From positions 140,001 through 204,000 of the forward strand of contig JAANYP010006886.1 of the NCBI GenBank assembly GCA_020465985.1: a DNA stretch of 64,000 nucleotides, in the 5' to 3' direction. Shown here piece after piece: positions 1 through 9,950 of the stretch. A program made the position numbers and the translations under genes. Under the pieces are notes generated by a model. It worked only from the letters and a program-made list of their open reading frames with translations, searched no databases and was not told the origin of the DNA. The DNA comes from Centrapalus pauciflorus (taxonomy: Eukaryota > Streptophyta > Magnoliopsida > Asterales > Asteraceae). Within the stretch, counting starts at the first letter, position 1. Every line of letters begins with the position of its first letter.

Positions 1-391
1 TTTCCACTTTGTCTCTGATTTTGTAGTCCAAAACAATACATGAGGACATGGAAACATATTCCATAAAGTGTTTAGCATATTCACAAAGAACAGGTTCTGT
101 TCACAAAGAACAGAACACTTAGAATTGTCCAAACTGCTCAACAGGTTAGAGCAACGTAGACAGTTTATGTCTAGCCTGTTCAACCGAGTAGAATAGCTTG
201 GACAATTTTCCTTAGTTGCAACATATGCAACAGGGTAAACAACTATGACTAATATTGCAAATCACTTATCAGGTTTCAATAAGGCATTAACAGACCTTAA
301 ATTATACATTCAAGTGCATCAAACAGGTTTGATTAATAATCTCCCCCTAAGATGTAGAACAGGTTTGACTGAGGGCTTTTTGTGCCTAACA
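1..391 (-). repeat. Element B 3' LTR, partial (copy 1)
   Basis: Start of a minus-strand LTR that runs off the left edge of the window. Read on the minus strand it begins TGTTAGGCAC next to a polypurine tract. The same sequence recurs at 19903-20295 with roughly 4% differences counted by eye, which shows it is a repeat family. A second AGGGGGAG-like tract lies inside it near 341-350. The far LTR end is not visible. Confidence 0.65.
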
Positions 392-404
392 ATCTCCCCC
401 TATT
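392..404 (-). other. Polypurine tract of element B
   Basis: On the minus strand this reads TAGGGGGAGAT directly before the LTR start TGTTAGGC. That is the usual position and composition of the plus-strand DNA primer site of an LTR retrotransposon. The same tract is found in copy 2 at about 20296-20307. Confidence 0.65.
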
Positions 405-456
405 TGCAATAATCAGTATAAGCTGACTCTATCAATAATCACTATATATTTTTACA

Positions 457-461
457 ATACA
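457..461. repeat. Target-site duplication of element A (left)
   Basis: ATACA lies directly before the LTR start at 462. The same five bases follow the other LTR at 13878-13882. The related uninterrupted sequence near 20341-20390 carries ATACA once, so this is a true insertion duplication. Confidence 0.95.
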
Positions 462-1097
462 TGTAAGGTCTACCACTACGAGATCTATCTAGACGCGGAG
501 CCGTCAACGAGTGCGGAATCCTCGTTGACGGTTAGACGGAAAACTCTCAACTACGAAACACGGAGACTATCAGAGGCTGAACGAACGACACACGAACGAT
601 CCTACAAACTGATTCTCTCCGAAACGGCACTAAAGCTGATGATAAACTCGAGATCGCTTTAAGCTTAATTCCTCACGAATTCTGCAAAAAGTCTGATAAT
701 ATCTCGAGTCTATCCCTAATTATAGACCCTGATTCGAGTCTGTTGTGGGCCAAACTCGAATCTGGCCCAAGGCCCATTCGAGTTTGTCCATAAAGACACT
801 CTCGAATCTAGTCTCATTCGAATCTATGGCTACATTCGAATCTATCACAGATTCGAATGCCAAGCCTTATATAATTCGAATCTAACTAAATTACTTAAAC
901 ACCTAAGTGTTGAAACTTATCTTATGATTGATTTTATCTTTGTACTTTATGTTTGAACTTCCTGTAATACGTTACATCAAGTTCAAACATACAAACACTA
1001 ATAAATATCAACCATACATAAACATATATAACAAACACTTGCTAAATCACAATGTAAGATCACTTAGCCTGCTATCGTCACACAGGATGTACCAACA
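462..1097 (-). repeat. Element A 3' LTR
   Basis: Read on the minus strand it starts TGTTGGTACATC and ends GACCTTACA, with canonical TG/CA ends. It matches 13242-13877 except for five substitutions, at about 606, 618, 962, 970 and 1048. A TATATAAG box on the minus strand lies at 866-873. About ten TCGA-centred motifs (ATTCGAATC and variants) fill the stretch from about 650 to 900. Short open frames inside it are not genes. Confidence 0.95.
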
Positions 1098-1109
1098 GAC
1101 TCCCCCTTG
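1098..1109 (-). other. Polypurine tract of element A
   Basis: Minus-strand CAAGGGGGAGTC abuts the LTR start TGTTGG. Composition and position are those of the primer for plus-strand DNA synthesis. Confidence 0.85.
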
Positions 1110-1155
1110 ACGATAGCTTCTATTAATTCACACATTTGATTAAGAACTTTGTTTA

Positions 1156-4100
1156 TTATTTATTTAAATTGCTGCCATACAAACCTTTTTCTATACACAC
1201 CTTGACTACCTTTTCATATTTCCTAGCTTCTGACTTCCAACCTTCATGGTAATAGATAGGTTGTTCCTTAAGCTTCTGCAAGTCACTTTGAGATAGGTTT
1301 ACAAGATGCAAAGGATCATATACTTTCAAAATTACCTTGTCTTCATGATCTTCCATGACTGCCTCTGCTGATTCGTTGTCAACGTACCACCATTTCAAGT
1401 TTGCAAGAACATCTTGTGGCATTGTTTTCAACGGAACTTTCTTCAGACAGCGGACCGGCTTGTAGACCATCTTCAACCAAGGCTTACCAGTCAATGGATC
1501 TATCCTCGATTCATCCATGACTCTCTTTCCTTCCCTTGGTTTAATTCTCTCAAACCTTCCAGATCGACCTTCTTTTCTAATGATTCGAGCTATCACTTCA
1601 GCATATTGGTCATCTCCTAGGTTTATCAGATTCTTCCATGCCAGTTCTTTGACCTCGCATTTGGGCAGAGAATTAAACACTTTTAACTTTCTCTTTAGAT
1701 ATTGCAGCCCATCTCGTCTTTTTAGCATAAAGAGTTGTAACTCTCTGTCAAAAAACCAGCTAAGAATGCCTCCGGAGTAGTTTCCTGACCTTGGCACTCT
1801 TATCTTTTTTTTCACAGCTAGTTCAGCTCTTTCCTCCTCCTTTCTAAACCATAGCTGTCTTTTCTCATCATTCGAAAGTTCCCTTTCTGGATCTTCTCTC
1901 TCAGATTCAATATTAAAAACATCTTTAAAAGCCTGAATGTCTATCGAATTTTCTTCAGCTGTAGTATATGTATCTGTGATAGGATTCTGCTGAACGACGA
2001 TCTCATCAGCTTCATCGTCCTCATCAGCCAAAACTTCATCATCAGATCTCCAGTCCACTATATCTTCAGGCACGAATTCCCCTTCCTCCAAGTCCTCCAC
2101 ATCATCTTCGAAATCAAAATTTAACTCTAATGGTTCTTCATTAATGTCCATTAGTGCCTCAATCATATCATGGATCTCTGATTCTGTGAACTTTGAAGGA
2201 CTAACATCACTTCCTTCTGTTTCAACTTGACTGGGCTCCCCCTGAACTTGTGTAGCCTGAGCAGCAGGAAAATCTACTGGCTCATTCTCATTTGGTGCAT
2301 CGGGATCATTGCCTTCGTCATCTTCATCCCTATGCTGCTCCTGAGGATCCCTACAACTTGTCTCCCCCTGAGCTTTTAGATTTTTCATTAGCTGCTCAAG
2401 GAGGGACCGCATCGATCGGGTCTCTTCTGATTGATCTGCAATAAAGGTTTTCAATTCAATGTTCTCTTCCTGGACTTCCTCCACTATCTTCTTTAAATCG
2501 GCATTCTCTCTATCCAGATTGGCATTATGAGACTGAATTTCTCCGATCGCCTTTGTTAGGCCTAAGATTTGGACATGCTGGAAGTCAACGCGAGCCTTAA
2601 GCTGCAGAAAGCGTTGATTATCGGTATATGATGATGATGTTGATGGAATGGACTGTATAGGAGTTGGGCGGATTGGTGATGGAATATATGGGTCAGGTTG
2701 AGGTGGTGGTGGTGGAGTGGTGGTCTGAGGTTCTTGAAGTTGAGATTGGGGGATTTCTGGTTGGCCTGCTGATGCTGAAGAAGACCCTTGCATGAACCTA
2801 TGACGTTTGGCCCGTTGCCGAGTCACTAAGGGAGCAATCTCTTCTCCTTCAAAATATGATTCATCAGATTCCCTTATAACTCTCCTCCTCGTAGCTTCTT
2901 CATTAACTATCAACCTTGATCCATACGTTCCAATTTGAACAGTAGGTTCAGTCGATACTGACTCAGGAGCCTGAACCTCTAACTCTTCCATTTCCTCCGA
3001 TTCCGTTGCAGATGATGACAACACATTATCAGCCTGCTCAGGCTCATACTCTTCAACATCTCTTAACACGTCTTCCTCTCCTTCTGGAGGCTCAAGTAGT
3101 TCACCCACTAATGCGGCAGCTACATCTTCATTAGCATGGGGTCCAGACGCCCATATTTCCTCCAATGTTTGGGCTATTTCTTCAGACTCTGGAATGGCAC
3201 TAGAAGGCCCAGCTTCCTGTACTTCCGGCTGCTGACTCGTAGAAGGCCTGGTTGCCTGAGTTTGACTCGCAGCTGATTTTTGTCTACGCCTTTGAGCACG
3301 CTGTGGCTGTGGTTGTGGTTGTTGTTGTTGTTGTGGCTGTGGTTGTCTCTGTTGAAATTCAACTTCCCCTGCCCAGTTGGCAACATCTGGGGCTTCGAAA
3401 TTCCTGTCCAAGATTGCTCCAAATAATGGACGCTCAACTGGAACAGCTAATCTTCCTCTGTGTGAGGAACAATCAGCGAAGATCCTTTTATCCATAACAG
3501 CAACGCTTTGAATGTCATTCGATGGCGGCAGATTTGGCAAGAACTGCCTTATAAGCCTCATGATGAACCGCGGATATAACAAGAACTGTTGATTTTCTGG
3601 AGCGGTTATTTGGTGAACAAATTCAGAGAAAAACATCTCCGAAAAGCTGTATGGTCGATTATAAACCATCGCGACTATCCCAGACTGAATTTTCGCAACT
3701 ATATAGTCAAACCCTGCTTTCTTTGGAGCAAAGCATACCATAAAAACATGAGCTAAAAACCTCCACTGTCCAATTAACTCGCTTTTCATATATGAAACTT
3801 TAGTCACATCGAGACTATATCCCATTCTCTGAAAGGCCGCTTGCCTTATATTCAGAGGAAATTCTATCGGTCCAGATTCTTCTTCTTGACTGCCCAGCTG
3901 CAGCACTTGACGCAGCATATCTGCCGAGAATACCAGCGGTTGTCCAGCAATACGAGTTCGTAGCACTGTCGGTGTGACCGAGCAGTCTACCTGCAGATGA
4001 TCGTAAAATTGACGAATGTAAGGTAAAACTAGCTGCACATTATGAGACAACGCAAAACCAATCCTAGATTCTACTAGGAAGTAAAGCATTTGTCGGAATC

Positions 4101-4173
4101 CCTGCGCCTCAGGGAGATTATGATCAGGATGAAGCACCATATTGTGCTTTGGCACAAAAGCTCGAACAGCCAT
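1156..4173 (-). CDS. Element A third ORF, 1005 aa, function unknown
   Basis: An uninterrupted 1005-codon frame between pol and the 3' LTR, in the position of the so-called envelope-like ORF of SIRE elements. Residues 1 to about 260 form a globular domain with LLYPRF near residue 200. The same core occurs in the third ORFs of B, C and D. A glutamine/proline-rich run follows near 275-291, then an acidic low-complexity stretch, a predicted coiled coil at about 517-598, a strongly acidic stretch at about 614-757, and a basic C-terminal region. I see no signal peptide and no hydrophobic membrane segment, so the sequence gives no support for an envelope role. The ATG lies two bases after a good 3' splice site (TTTATTGTGCAG), which suggests a spliced message. 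It is open although gag and pol are broken. The role is not known to me. Confidence 0.85.
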   Translation of the reverse strand: MAVRAFVPKHNMVLHPDHNLPEAQGFRQMLYFLVESRIGFALSHNVQLVLPYIRQFYDHLQVDCSVTPTVLRTRIAGQPLVFSADMLRQVLQLGSQEEESGPIEFPLNIRQAAFQRMGYSLDVTKVSYMKSELIGQWRFLAHVFMVCFAPKKAGFDYIVAKIQSGIVAMVYNRPYSFSEMFFSEFVHQITAPENQQFLLYPRFIMRLIRQFLPNLPPSNDIQSVAVMDKRIFADCSSHRGRLAVPVERPLFGAILDRNFEAPDVANWAGEVEFQQRQPQPQQQQQPQPQPQRAQRRRQKSAASQTQATRPSTSQQPEVQEAGPSSAIPESEEIAQTLEEIWASGPHANEDVAAALVGELLEPPEGEEDVLRDVEEYEPEQADNVLSSSATESEEMEELEVQAPESVSTEPTVQIGTYGSRLIVNEEATRRRVIRESDESYFEGEEIAPLVTRQRAKRHRFMQGSSSASAGQPEIPQSQLQEPQTTTPPPPPQPDPYIPSPIRPTPIQSIPSTSSSYTDNQRFLQLKARVDFQHVQILGLTKAIGEIQSHNANLDRENADLKKIVEEVQEENIELKTFIADQSEETRSMRSLLEQLMKNLKAQGETSCRDPQEQHRDEDDEGNDPDAPNENEPVDFPAAQATQVQGEPSQVETEGSDVSPSKFTESEIHDMIEALMDINEEPLELNFDFEDDVEDLEEGEFVPEDIVDWRSDDEVLADEDDEADEIVVQQNPITDTYTTAEENSIDIQAFKDVFNIESEREDPERELSNDEKRQLWFRKEEERAELAVKKKIRVPRSGNYSGGILSWFFDRELQLFMLKRRDGLQYLKRKLKVFNSLPKCEVKELAWKNLINLGDDQYAEVIARIIRKEGRSGRFERIKPREGKRVMDESRIDPLTGKPWLKMVYKPVRCLKKVPLKTMPQDVLANLKWWYVDNESAEAVMEDHEDKVILKVYDPLHLVNLSQSDLQKLKEQPIYYHEGWKSEARKYEKVVKVCIEKGLYGSNLNK

Positions 4174-4175
4174 AT

Positions 4176-5321
4176 CTGCACAATAAACACACTATTAGAG
4201 TCATTAAAATCAATAAACTTGTTTAAATTCAAATCTGTTTTATTTTGAACTTGTTTAAGTACAAAATCCAACACAATTAAAGTTCTACAAGTTTAATAAA
4301 ATTTAAATTAAATAGTGCAAATAATAGATAGATTCGAATATAACAGATTCGAATAAGTCCCTTTTCGAGTTTGATGACAGATTCGAAGGTCCTGGTCTTC
4401 TCGAGTCTAATGACAGATTCGAGAAACCCCATGAACAGATTCGAACCGCCGACTTCATTCAAAGACCAAATCTCTTGATTTTAACCTTTTTGGACGTAGA
4501 AAATTACATTCATTAGTCCTACTAGTTACTAATCACAGATATGTGCCTTTAATTTGACTATTTATTGGTCCAAACTTGGTAATTTTGTAAAAACCCTATT
4601 TCGACCCTTAAACCTTCAAAAATCGATGATTTAGCCTAAAATGGTGTATAAAACTACATGAATCTTGTACAATCAAGTTGATTATACCTAGATACAGGAG
4701 TAGAATCGAACACTTTAGCTATAAACTCGATGGATTGTCGTATATATGAGAAACGGTAGACTCGAGAACAGATTCGAGATCGCCGGATTAGATTCGAGGA
4801 AGTAGATTCGACAACAGTAAGTATTAAATGACTTCACTGTTGACCTATATATACTACCAACCTTCGAGTCTAAGGCCAGACTCGAATCTACTGACAGATT
4901 CGAAGCTGTCCCAATTCGAGTCTGTCCTAAAGTCGAAAACACCAAACACTTAGAAAAATTTCGAAAATATTTGAAATAACTTCAACTTTTTCAACCTTTT
5001 TCTACGGTATTGTGTAACAAGATAAACTATGCCAAATCTTTTACCCTAAGCACAAGATATATCACGCAATGTTTATTTTATCCAACTTTGAATGCACCCT
5101 CAGTAATTTTTGACCTTTTACCTAAGTAAAAATTAAACTAAAGTAAAATAAAATAAAATAAACTAAGGCAAAATAAAATAAAATAAAATTTTGACCAAAA
5201 ATTTAATCTAGACTTAAGCTATACTTATAAAATTTACAACCTAAGCTAAATACTAAACAAAATCTTTTTGATGAGTATAGTCTAAGAAAGGTTTAATCAG
5301 ATAGCGATGTCTGATACTTAC
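4176..5321 (-). other. Candidate intron before the third ORF of element A
   Basis: On the minus strand GTAAGTATC at 5321 is a near-perfect plant 5' splice site. TTTATTGTGCAG ending at 4176 is a good 3' site, with CTAAT about 20 bases upstream as a possible branch point. Removing these 1146 bases joins a 43-codon upstream frame to the third ORF in phase (GAA A joined to AT ATG). This is read from sequence only, with no transcript evidence. Confidence 0.4.
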
Positions 5322-5451
5322 TTTCAGTACTTAAACTTTCACACTTAGGAATTTTTGATTCCTTTGATTGTTTGTCGTGACATACCCATTCAGCCGATTG
5401 TTTGTATTTTACCCCTTTAAACATTCTACATTTCGGAATATCCCTTGGCAT
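5322..5451 (-). CDS. Candidate 5' exon of the third ORF (43 codons)
   Basis: Opens at ATG 5451 just after two in-frame stops and stays open for 43 codons plus one base, to a GTAAGT donor. The peptide is lysine-rich with several cysteines and starts MPRDIPKCRM. If spliced as proposed, it would extend the N terminus of the third ORF. No equivalent is visible in C or D, whose third ORFs begin at their own ATG. It may be chance. Confidence 0.3.
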
Positions 5452-5572
5452 TTTTATTTATCAGGAAATTATCTTACGTGACTCAGACATAGACATACTT
5501 TTATGATCAAGGCACACAGACAAAGATTCTAACTTGTTGGTATTTGCAAACTTTCTTTAAAAGACAAACATC

Positions 5573-5746
5573 GGACACAGGTCTGTATTTTCATACAACA
5601 AAGTGTCTTAGTTTGACTTAAGGTTTATTTGTAAAGTTAGCAAGACAGCGGTGACAGGTCTGTACTGACGTACAACAGAGCGACATATCTGCTAACCCGA
5701 ACCTAAACAGAGGCAACAGGTCTGTACTTACGTACAACAGAGTTGC
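5573..5746. repeat. Three hairpin-forming repeats
   Basis: Copies at 5573-5607, 5651-5684 and 5712-5746 share ACAGGTCTGTA followed by TACAACA. Copies 1 and 3 have different but each self-complementary outer arms (GACAC with GTGTC, GCAAC with GTTGC). Copy 2 pairs less well. They lie in the spacer of element A. Confidence 0.55.
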
Positions 5747-6204
5747 ATGTTTTCGACTCTCAATTGTGTATGATTTTTCTATTCTTTCCATTTTAAGAAG
5801 TATTTGATGTTGCCATACATCCCCAAAAAGTTTGCATACCTCATTTAGACTCAAAGTTTGTATGTCATGTACATAAAAATTAAGACCGATTGGTCGTACA
5901 TCTAAGTTAGTGACACGCTTGACTTTTTCTAGATTATTTTATTAGCCTTGAGATTCCCTATATGTATTATGCCTACCAACACATCAAACTAAATAAAGTA
6001 TAACACTTAGAATTTAGTTGCATTATGTGTGAAAGCCTAAACACTTAGAGTTTGTAACGACTGTGCTAATTTTCGTCACTTTGAACCTATGTATCTAAGA
6101 CTTAACTCTTTTTTGATATTCTCTTTTTTTGTATTTTTGTAATTTTCTCTCTTTTTTCTTTTGTTTTTCATAAGAAAAGCAGTAAAATAAGCTAACCTAC
6201 TAAC

Positions 6205-6260
6205 TTACTAAAAATAGAAACTTACTAAAAATAGAAACTTACTAAAAATAGAAACTTTCC
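6205..6260. repeat. Short tandem repeat
   Basis: ACTAAAAATAGAAACTT is repeated three times in tandem in the spacer downstream of element A pol. Confidence 0.85.
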
Positions 6261-6335
6261 TAAATTAGCAGACTACTGTAAAGAAAGAAATACTACGACT
6301 CTAAAAGAAAATAAACTACTACTACTAAGGTCAAA

Positions 6336-7534
6336 TTACTCTGGGTTGCGCATTCCATTCAGTTGAATTAAATACTCAAACCGTGACTTATCAAATGCTT
6401 TGGTAAATAAACCTGCATTATTATCTTCTGTTGCCACTTTTACCAATTTAATTAGGTTCTTTTCAGCACAATCACGAATAAAATGATGCCTAATGTCTAT
6501 GTGCTTTGTTTTGTTGTGTTTAACTGGATTATTCATTATAGCAATTGTAGATTGATTGTCTATCCTAATTGGAGTTTGAGTGTAAGCCAAACCGTAATCC
6601 CGCAATTGTTGTTGTATCCACAGAACCTGTGAGCAGCAACATACTCGGCCTCGCACGTTGACACGGCTACCGATGTTTGTTTCTTGCATTGCCAGGATAC
6701 CAATCTCCCTCCTAGGAACTGACAACCTCCAGTTGTAGATTTGCGCGTCAAGCTGCATCCTCCGTAGTCAGAATCTGTGAACGCCTCCAACTCTAGATCT
6801 CCCTCCGCGTGATACCAAAGTCCCAGCTTCGGTTTCGACTTGAGGTATCGTAGAATCCGCTTCACAGCTTTCATATGCATCTCCTTCGGATTCGCTTGAA
6901 ACCTAGCACAAATACACACAGCAAACATAATGTCAGGTCTTGAAGCAGTTAAATACATAAGTGACCCAATCATGGCCCGATATAAAGTCGGATCCACATC
7001 GGTATCACTTTCAGTACCCGGTCCGAGATTATGATTCACTTGAATCGGCGTGCTGAAGTGGGCAGTCAACTTTGTTCCTTCCATCCCGAAACGCTCCAAT
7101 ATGTCATAGACATACTTGGTCTGATGGATAAACATGCCTTCCTTCTTCTGGTCAACTTGTAACCCCAAAAAGAAATTTAACTCCCCCATAGCACTCATCT
7201 CGAACTTAGACTTCATCACCTTCTCGAAATCTTTGAACATCTGTTCGTCTGATGATCCAAAGATGATATCATCGACGTACACTTGTACCAAGATAAAGTC
7301 TTCTCCCTTCCTCTTAACAAACAGAGTACTATCTATCCTACCCCTTTCAAAACCGTTTTCTAACAGATGGTTGGATAGAGTCTCATACCACACCCTTGGT
7401 GCCTGATGCAATCCGTATAGAGCCTTATCTAAGCGATATACTCTATCAGGATATTTTGGATCTGTAAATCCGGGTGGTTGTTCTACATACACCAACTCCT
7501 TCACTTTCCCATACAGGAAAAGCACTCTTAACAT
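6336..7534 (-). pseudogene. pol: Element A pol, RT and RNase H part
   Basis: Reverse transcriptase and RNase H of the copia polyprotein. The frame from 7534 carries the palm motif YVDDIIFG at about 7262-7285, ALYGLHQAPR upstream, and RNase H with TDSDYGG and CEAEYVA. An apparent deletion of about ten bases near 6640 (after EAEYVAA) shifts the frame. The RNase H tail continues to the stop at 6336 in another frame (WIQQQLRDYG, TKHIDIRHHFIRDC). The junction with the upstream part is a one-base insertion near 7516, where element C has an unbroken SAFLYG region. The two lesions make this enzyme inactive in this copy. Confidence 0.9.
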
Positions 7535-9698
7535 CTAATTGATATACCTTAAAACCCTTGAAGGAGGCAAAAGCTAGAAACAACCTAATGGCTTCCAGCC
7601 TTGCTACTGGTGCAAAAACCTCGTTGTAATCGATTCCCTCCTCTTGGTTGAAACCCTTTACAACTAACCTAGCCTTATTGCGCGTGACTATACCCCGATC
7701 GTCTCTTTTGCACTTAAAAACCCATTTGGTTCCTATGGCAACTTCCCCTCGAGGTAATGGAACTAACTCCCACACTTCTAGTTTCCTAAATTGCGAAAGT
7801 TCTTCCTGCATTGTTTCAACCCAGGAGTTATCCTTAAGTGCCATTTGCACATTCTTAGGTTCTACTTGCGATATGAAACATGAATAGAGACATGTGTGAT
7901 ATGCCTCGGAGTCGTTTATCATCGACAACAACACAGTGTTGTTATTTAAACTACTCCTAGTCCTCACACCCTCGTTAGGATTTCCTATGATGCTTTCTAA
8001 TGGATGGTTCTTGTTAATCCTAGAGGTCTCTATCTCATCAACCCTTAGATTATCTCCTAAGTTAGATCCTATTTCACCTAATGGGGGAACAGGCACAGCT
8101 TCTACATTTTCCTCCTCATGGACATTTTCCTCAGAGTTGGAACTTGATGCTTGAGTCTGATTCTCAGTGGTAGGTGCTTCTTGATCAGCAACTTCTGGAG
8201 ATCTATCTACAGTCGCAGTAGGCTCGGATGTAGATTCAAACGTGGTCCTCAGAAAGATATGGCCATCGTCGTTCAGATGCAACGTCGCCATGTCCTTTTC
8301 GATTGTACCTGCATTATCATCCAAAGGAATGTTAAATGACTCAAATAATTTATCATAGTCAAATATCCATTCCGGACCAGTTTGGGGTTCATGTGTATAA
8401 CTTGTGACTTCAATATTATACACAATCTCCACAGTACCATTTGTTTTGTTAAACACCCGTTTGTTTGGTGAGTTAGGCACATAACCTAGGAAGTATCCTT
8501 CGTCAGCCTTTTCACCAAACTTTGGTTGATGTTTTGTTCGTAAAAGAGTGCATGGTACTCCAAACGGTTCGAATCCAGTTAAGTTAGGTGGCCGTTTATT
8601 CAAAATTTCATAGCATGTTTTGTTCAAAGATTTGACTGTAAGGACTCGGTTTAAAATATGGCACGCGGTATTCACTGCCTCCCCCCAAAACATGGTAGGA
8701 AGCTTTGAATCCGAAAGCATAGTCCTTGCAGCTTCAATCAATGTTCTATTTTTACGTTCGGCCACCCCATTTTGTTGAGGTTCATATGGTGCACTGAATT
8801 GATGCACTATGCCCTTTGATAGGCAATATACACCAATTACAGTGTTTTTGAATTCAGTCCCATTATCACTACGAATTGGTTTAACCCTTGTTCCGTAGGA
8901 ATTCTCCATTTGGTCTAAGAACTCGATGAGCTTGGTAGCTGTCTCGTCCTTCGTACCTAAAAAGAAAACCCAAGAAAACCGTGAGTAATCGTCAGTGATA
9001 ACTAAGCAGTGCCAACTACCTCCTATACTCCTTTTGTTGATTGGGCCGAAAAGGTCCATGTGCAACAAATCGAATGTTGAGGTTATGGAATTCTGCGTCT
9101 TGGACTTGTGTGTCTTCTTATGTTGCTTGCCCTTCATGCACGGTAGACACTTGTCCTCGAACTGAAAGCTCCTCATAGGCACACCCTGCACCAGTCCATT
9201 CTTCGTTATGTAGTTCATCTTTCTTAGGTGCAGGTGAGCCATGCGTCTGTGCCACAGTACGGATTCCGTCTCCGAAGCTTTGGATAATAGACAAATTGGC
9301 CCCATCGATGTCTCCGGCTTGTTCATATCCAGCATGTACAAGTCGTTTTTCCTTGGCGCCCGCATCAACACCCATTCTTCAGGAATTTTGAATCCCGACT
9401 TTAGCACTAACGCCTCAGTGTCAGTAAATAACATCGAGTTCTTCTTATCACAGATTTGAGATACACTAATGAGACAGTGAACCAGTTTATCAACGTGATA
9501 AAGTTGGTCCAACTTGATTGTCCCATTAGTGACCACTCCGGTACCCGTGATATTTCCACCTTTGTTACCCGCGAATGATACGAATCCCCGATTCCCACCC
9601 TTGAAGTCTGTAAGTAGACCTCGTTCCCCTGTCATGTGCCTGGAGCAGCCACTGTCGACGAACCACTTGTTGTTTGGACCTGTGGTAATCTCCTGCAC
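7446..9698 (-). pseudogene. pol: Element A pol, protease and integrase part with RT start
   Basis: Open for 750 codons. In order: aspartic protease with DSGCSRHMTG near 9640-9660; GAG-pre-integrase with LWHRRMAHLHL and a CLPC pair (zinc-binding HHCC region); integrase core with HMDLFGP, RSDNGTEF and NGVAERKNRTL giving the D, D and E catalytic residues; a proline/serine/glutamate-rich linker; then the start of RT (IGTKWVFKCKRDDRG). It ends out of frame after SAF through a one-base insertion. No ATG begins it: it follows gag in the same frame after one TAA at 9716-9714, and a 3' splice site (TGTGCAG) ends at 9693. Confidence 0.92.
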
Positions 9699-9950
9699 AT
9701 GAAAGAAAGTAGGTTAGTTATCACGGGGAACCCAAGCCATAACTGACTTGATTATACCATTCTCGTCCACATACTTGAACTCTTTCAAATACCCATCTCG
9801 CCTTTCAGGTGACTTGGGCCTTTGAACTGGGTTCTGTTGTGGTGCCGAGTGATTTAAGTTCACTCTTTGCCTTGGAGTAGGCATTTGTTGTGGAGCTCTA
9901 GAATAGTTCCTATTATATGGCATTTCAGACTGTGATCCCTGAGCTCTTAC
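9693..9950 (-). other. Candidate gag-pol intron of element A (258 bp)
   Basis: Minus-strand donor CCG then GTAAGAG at 9950. Acceptor region AACTAACC, a pyrimidine run, then TGTGCAG ending at 9693. Both ends fall between codons, so removal leaves gag and pol in one frame. It also deletes the only stop (TAA 9716-9714) between them. The stop overlaps the CTAAC branch-point match. Matching arrangements occur in C and D. Confidence 0.55.

Larger units (their letters stand above)
4174..6335 (-). other. Element A spacer between pol and third ORF
   Basis: About 2.2 kb without a long ORF. It contains roughly twenty TCGA-centred motifs between 4320 and 4930, an AAATA-type simple repeat at about 5140-5190, three hairpin-like repeats at 5573-5746, a candidate short coding exon at 5322-5451, and a 20-bp tandem repeat near 6205-6260. 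The region could be the leader and intron of a separate third-ORF transcript. Confidence 0.5.

Noticed and set aside
1156..4173. Envelope protein assignment for the third ORF
   Set aside because: No signal peptide, membrane helix or cleavage-type motif is visible. Position alone is not evidence.
4277..5854. Other short minus-strand frames (about 60-80 codons) in the element A spacer
   Set aside because: They overlap TCGA-motif or hairpin repeats, have no family resemblance and no start context. Only the in-phase 5322-5451 segment was kept, as a candidate.
9714..9716. Programmed readthrough of the gag TAA in element A as the only explanation
   Set aside because: Possible for A, but in D the pol frame differs from gag, so readthrough cannot serve there. 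The shared splice sites explain all three elements.
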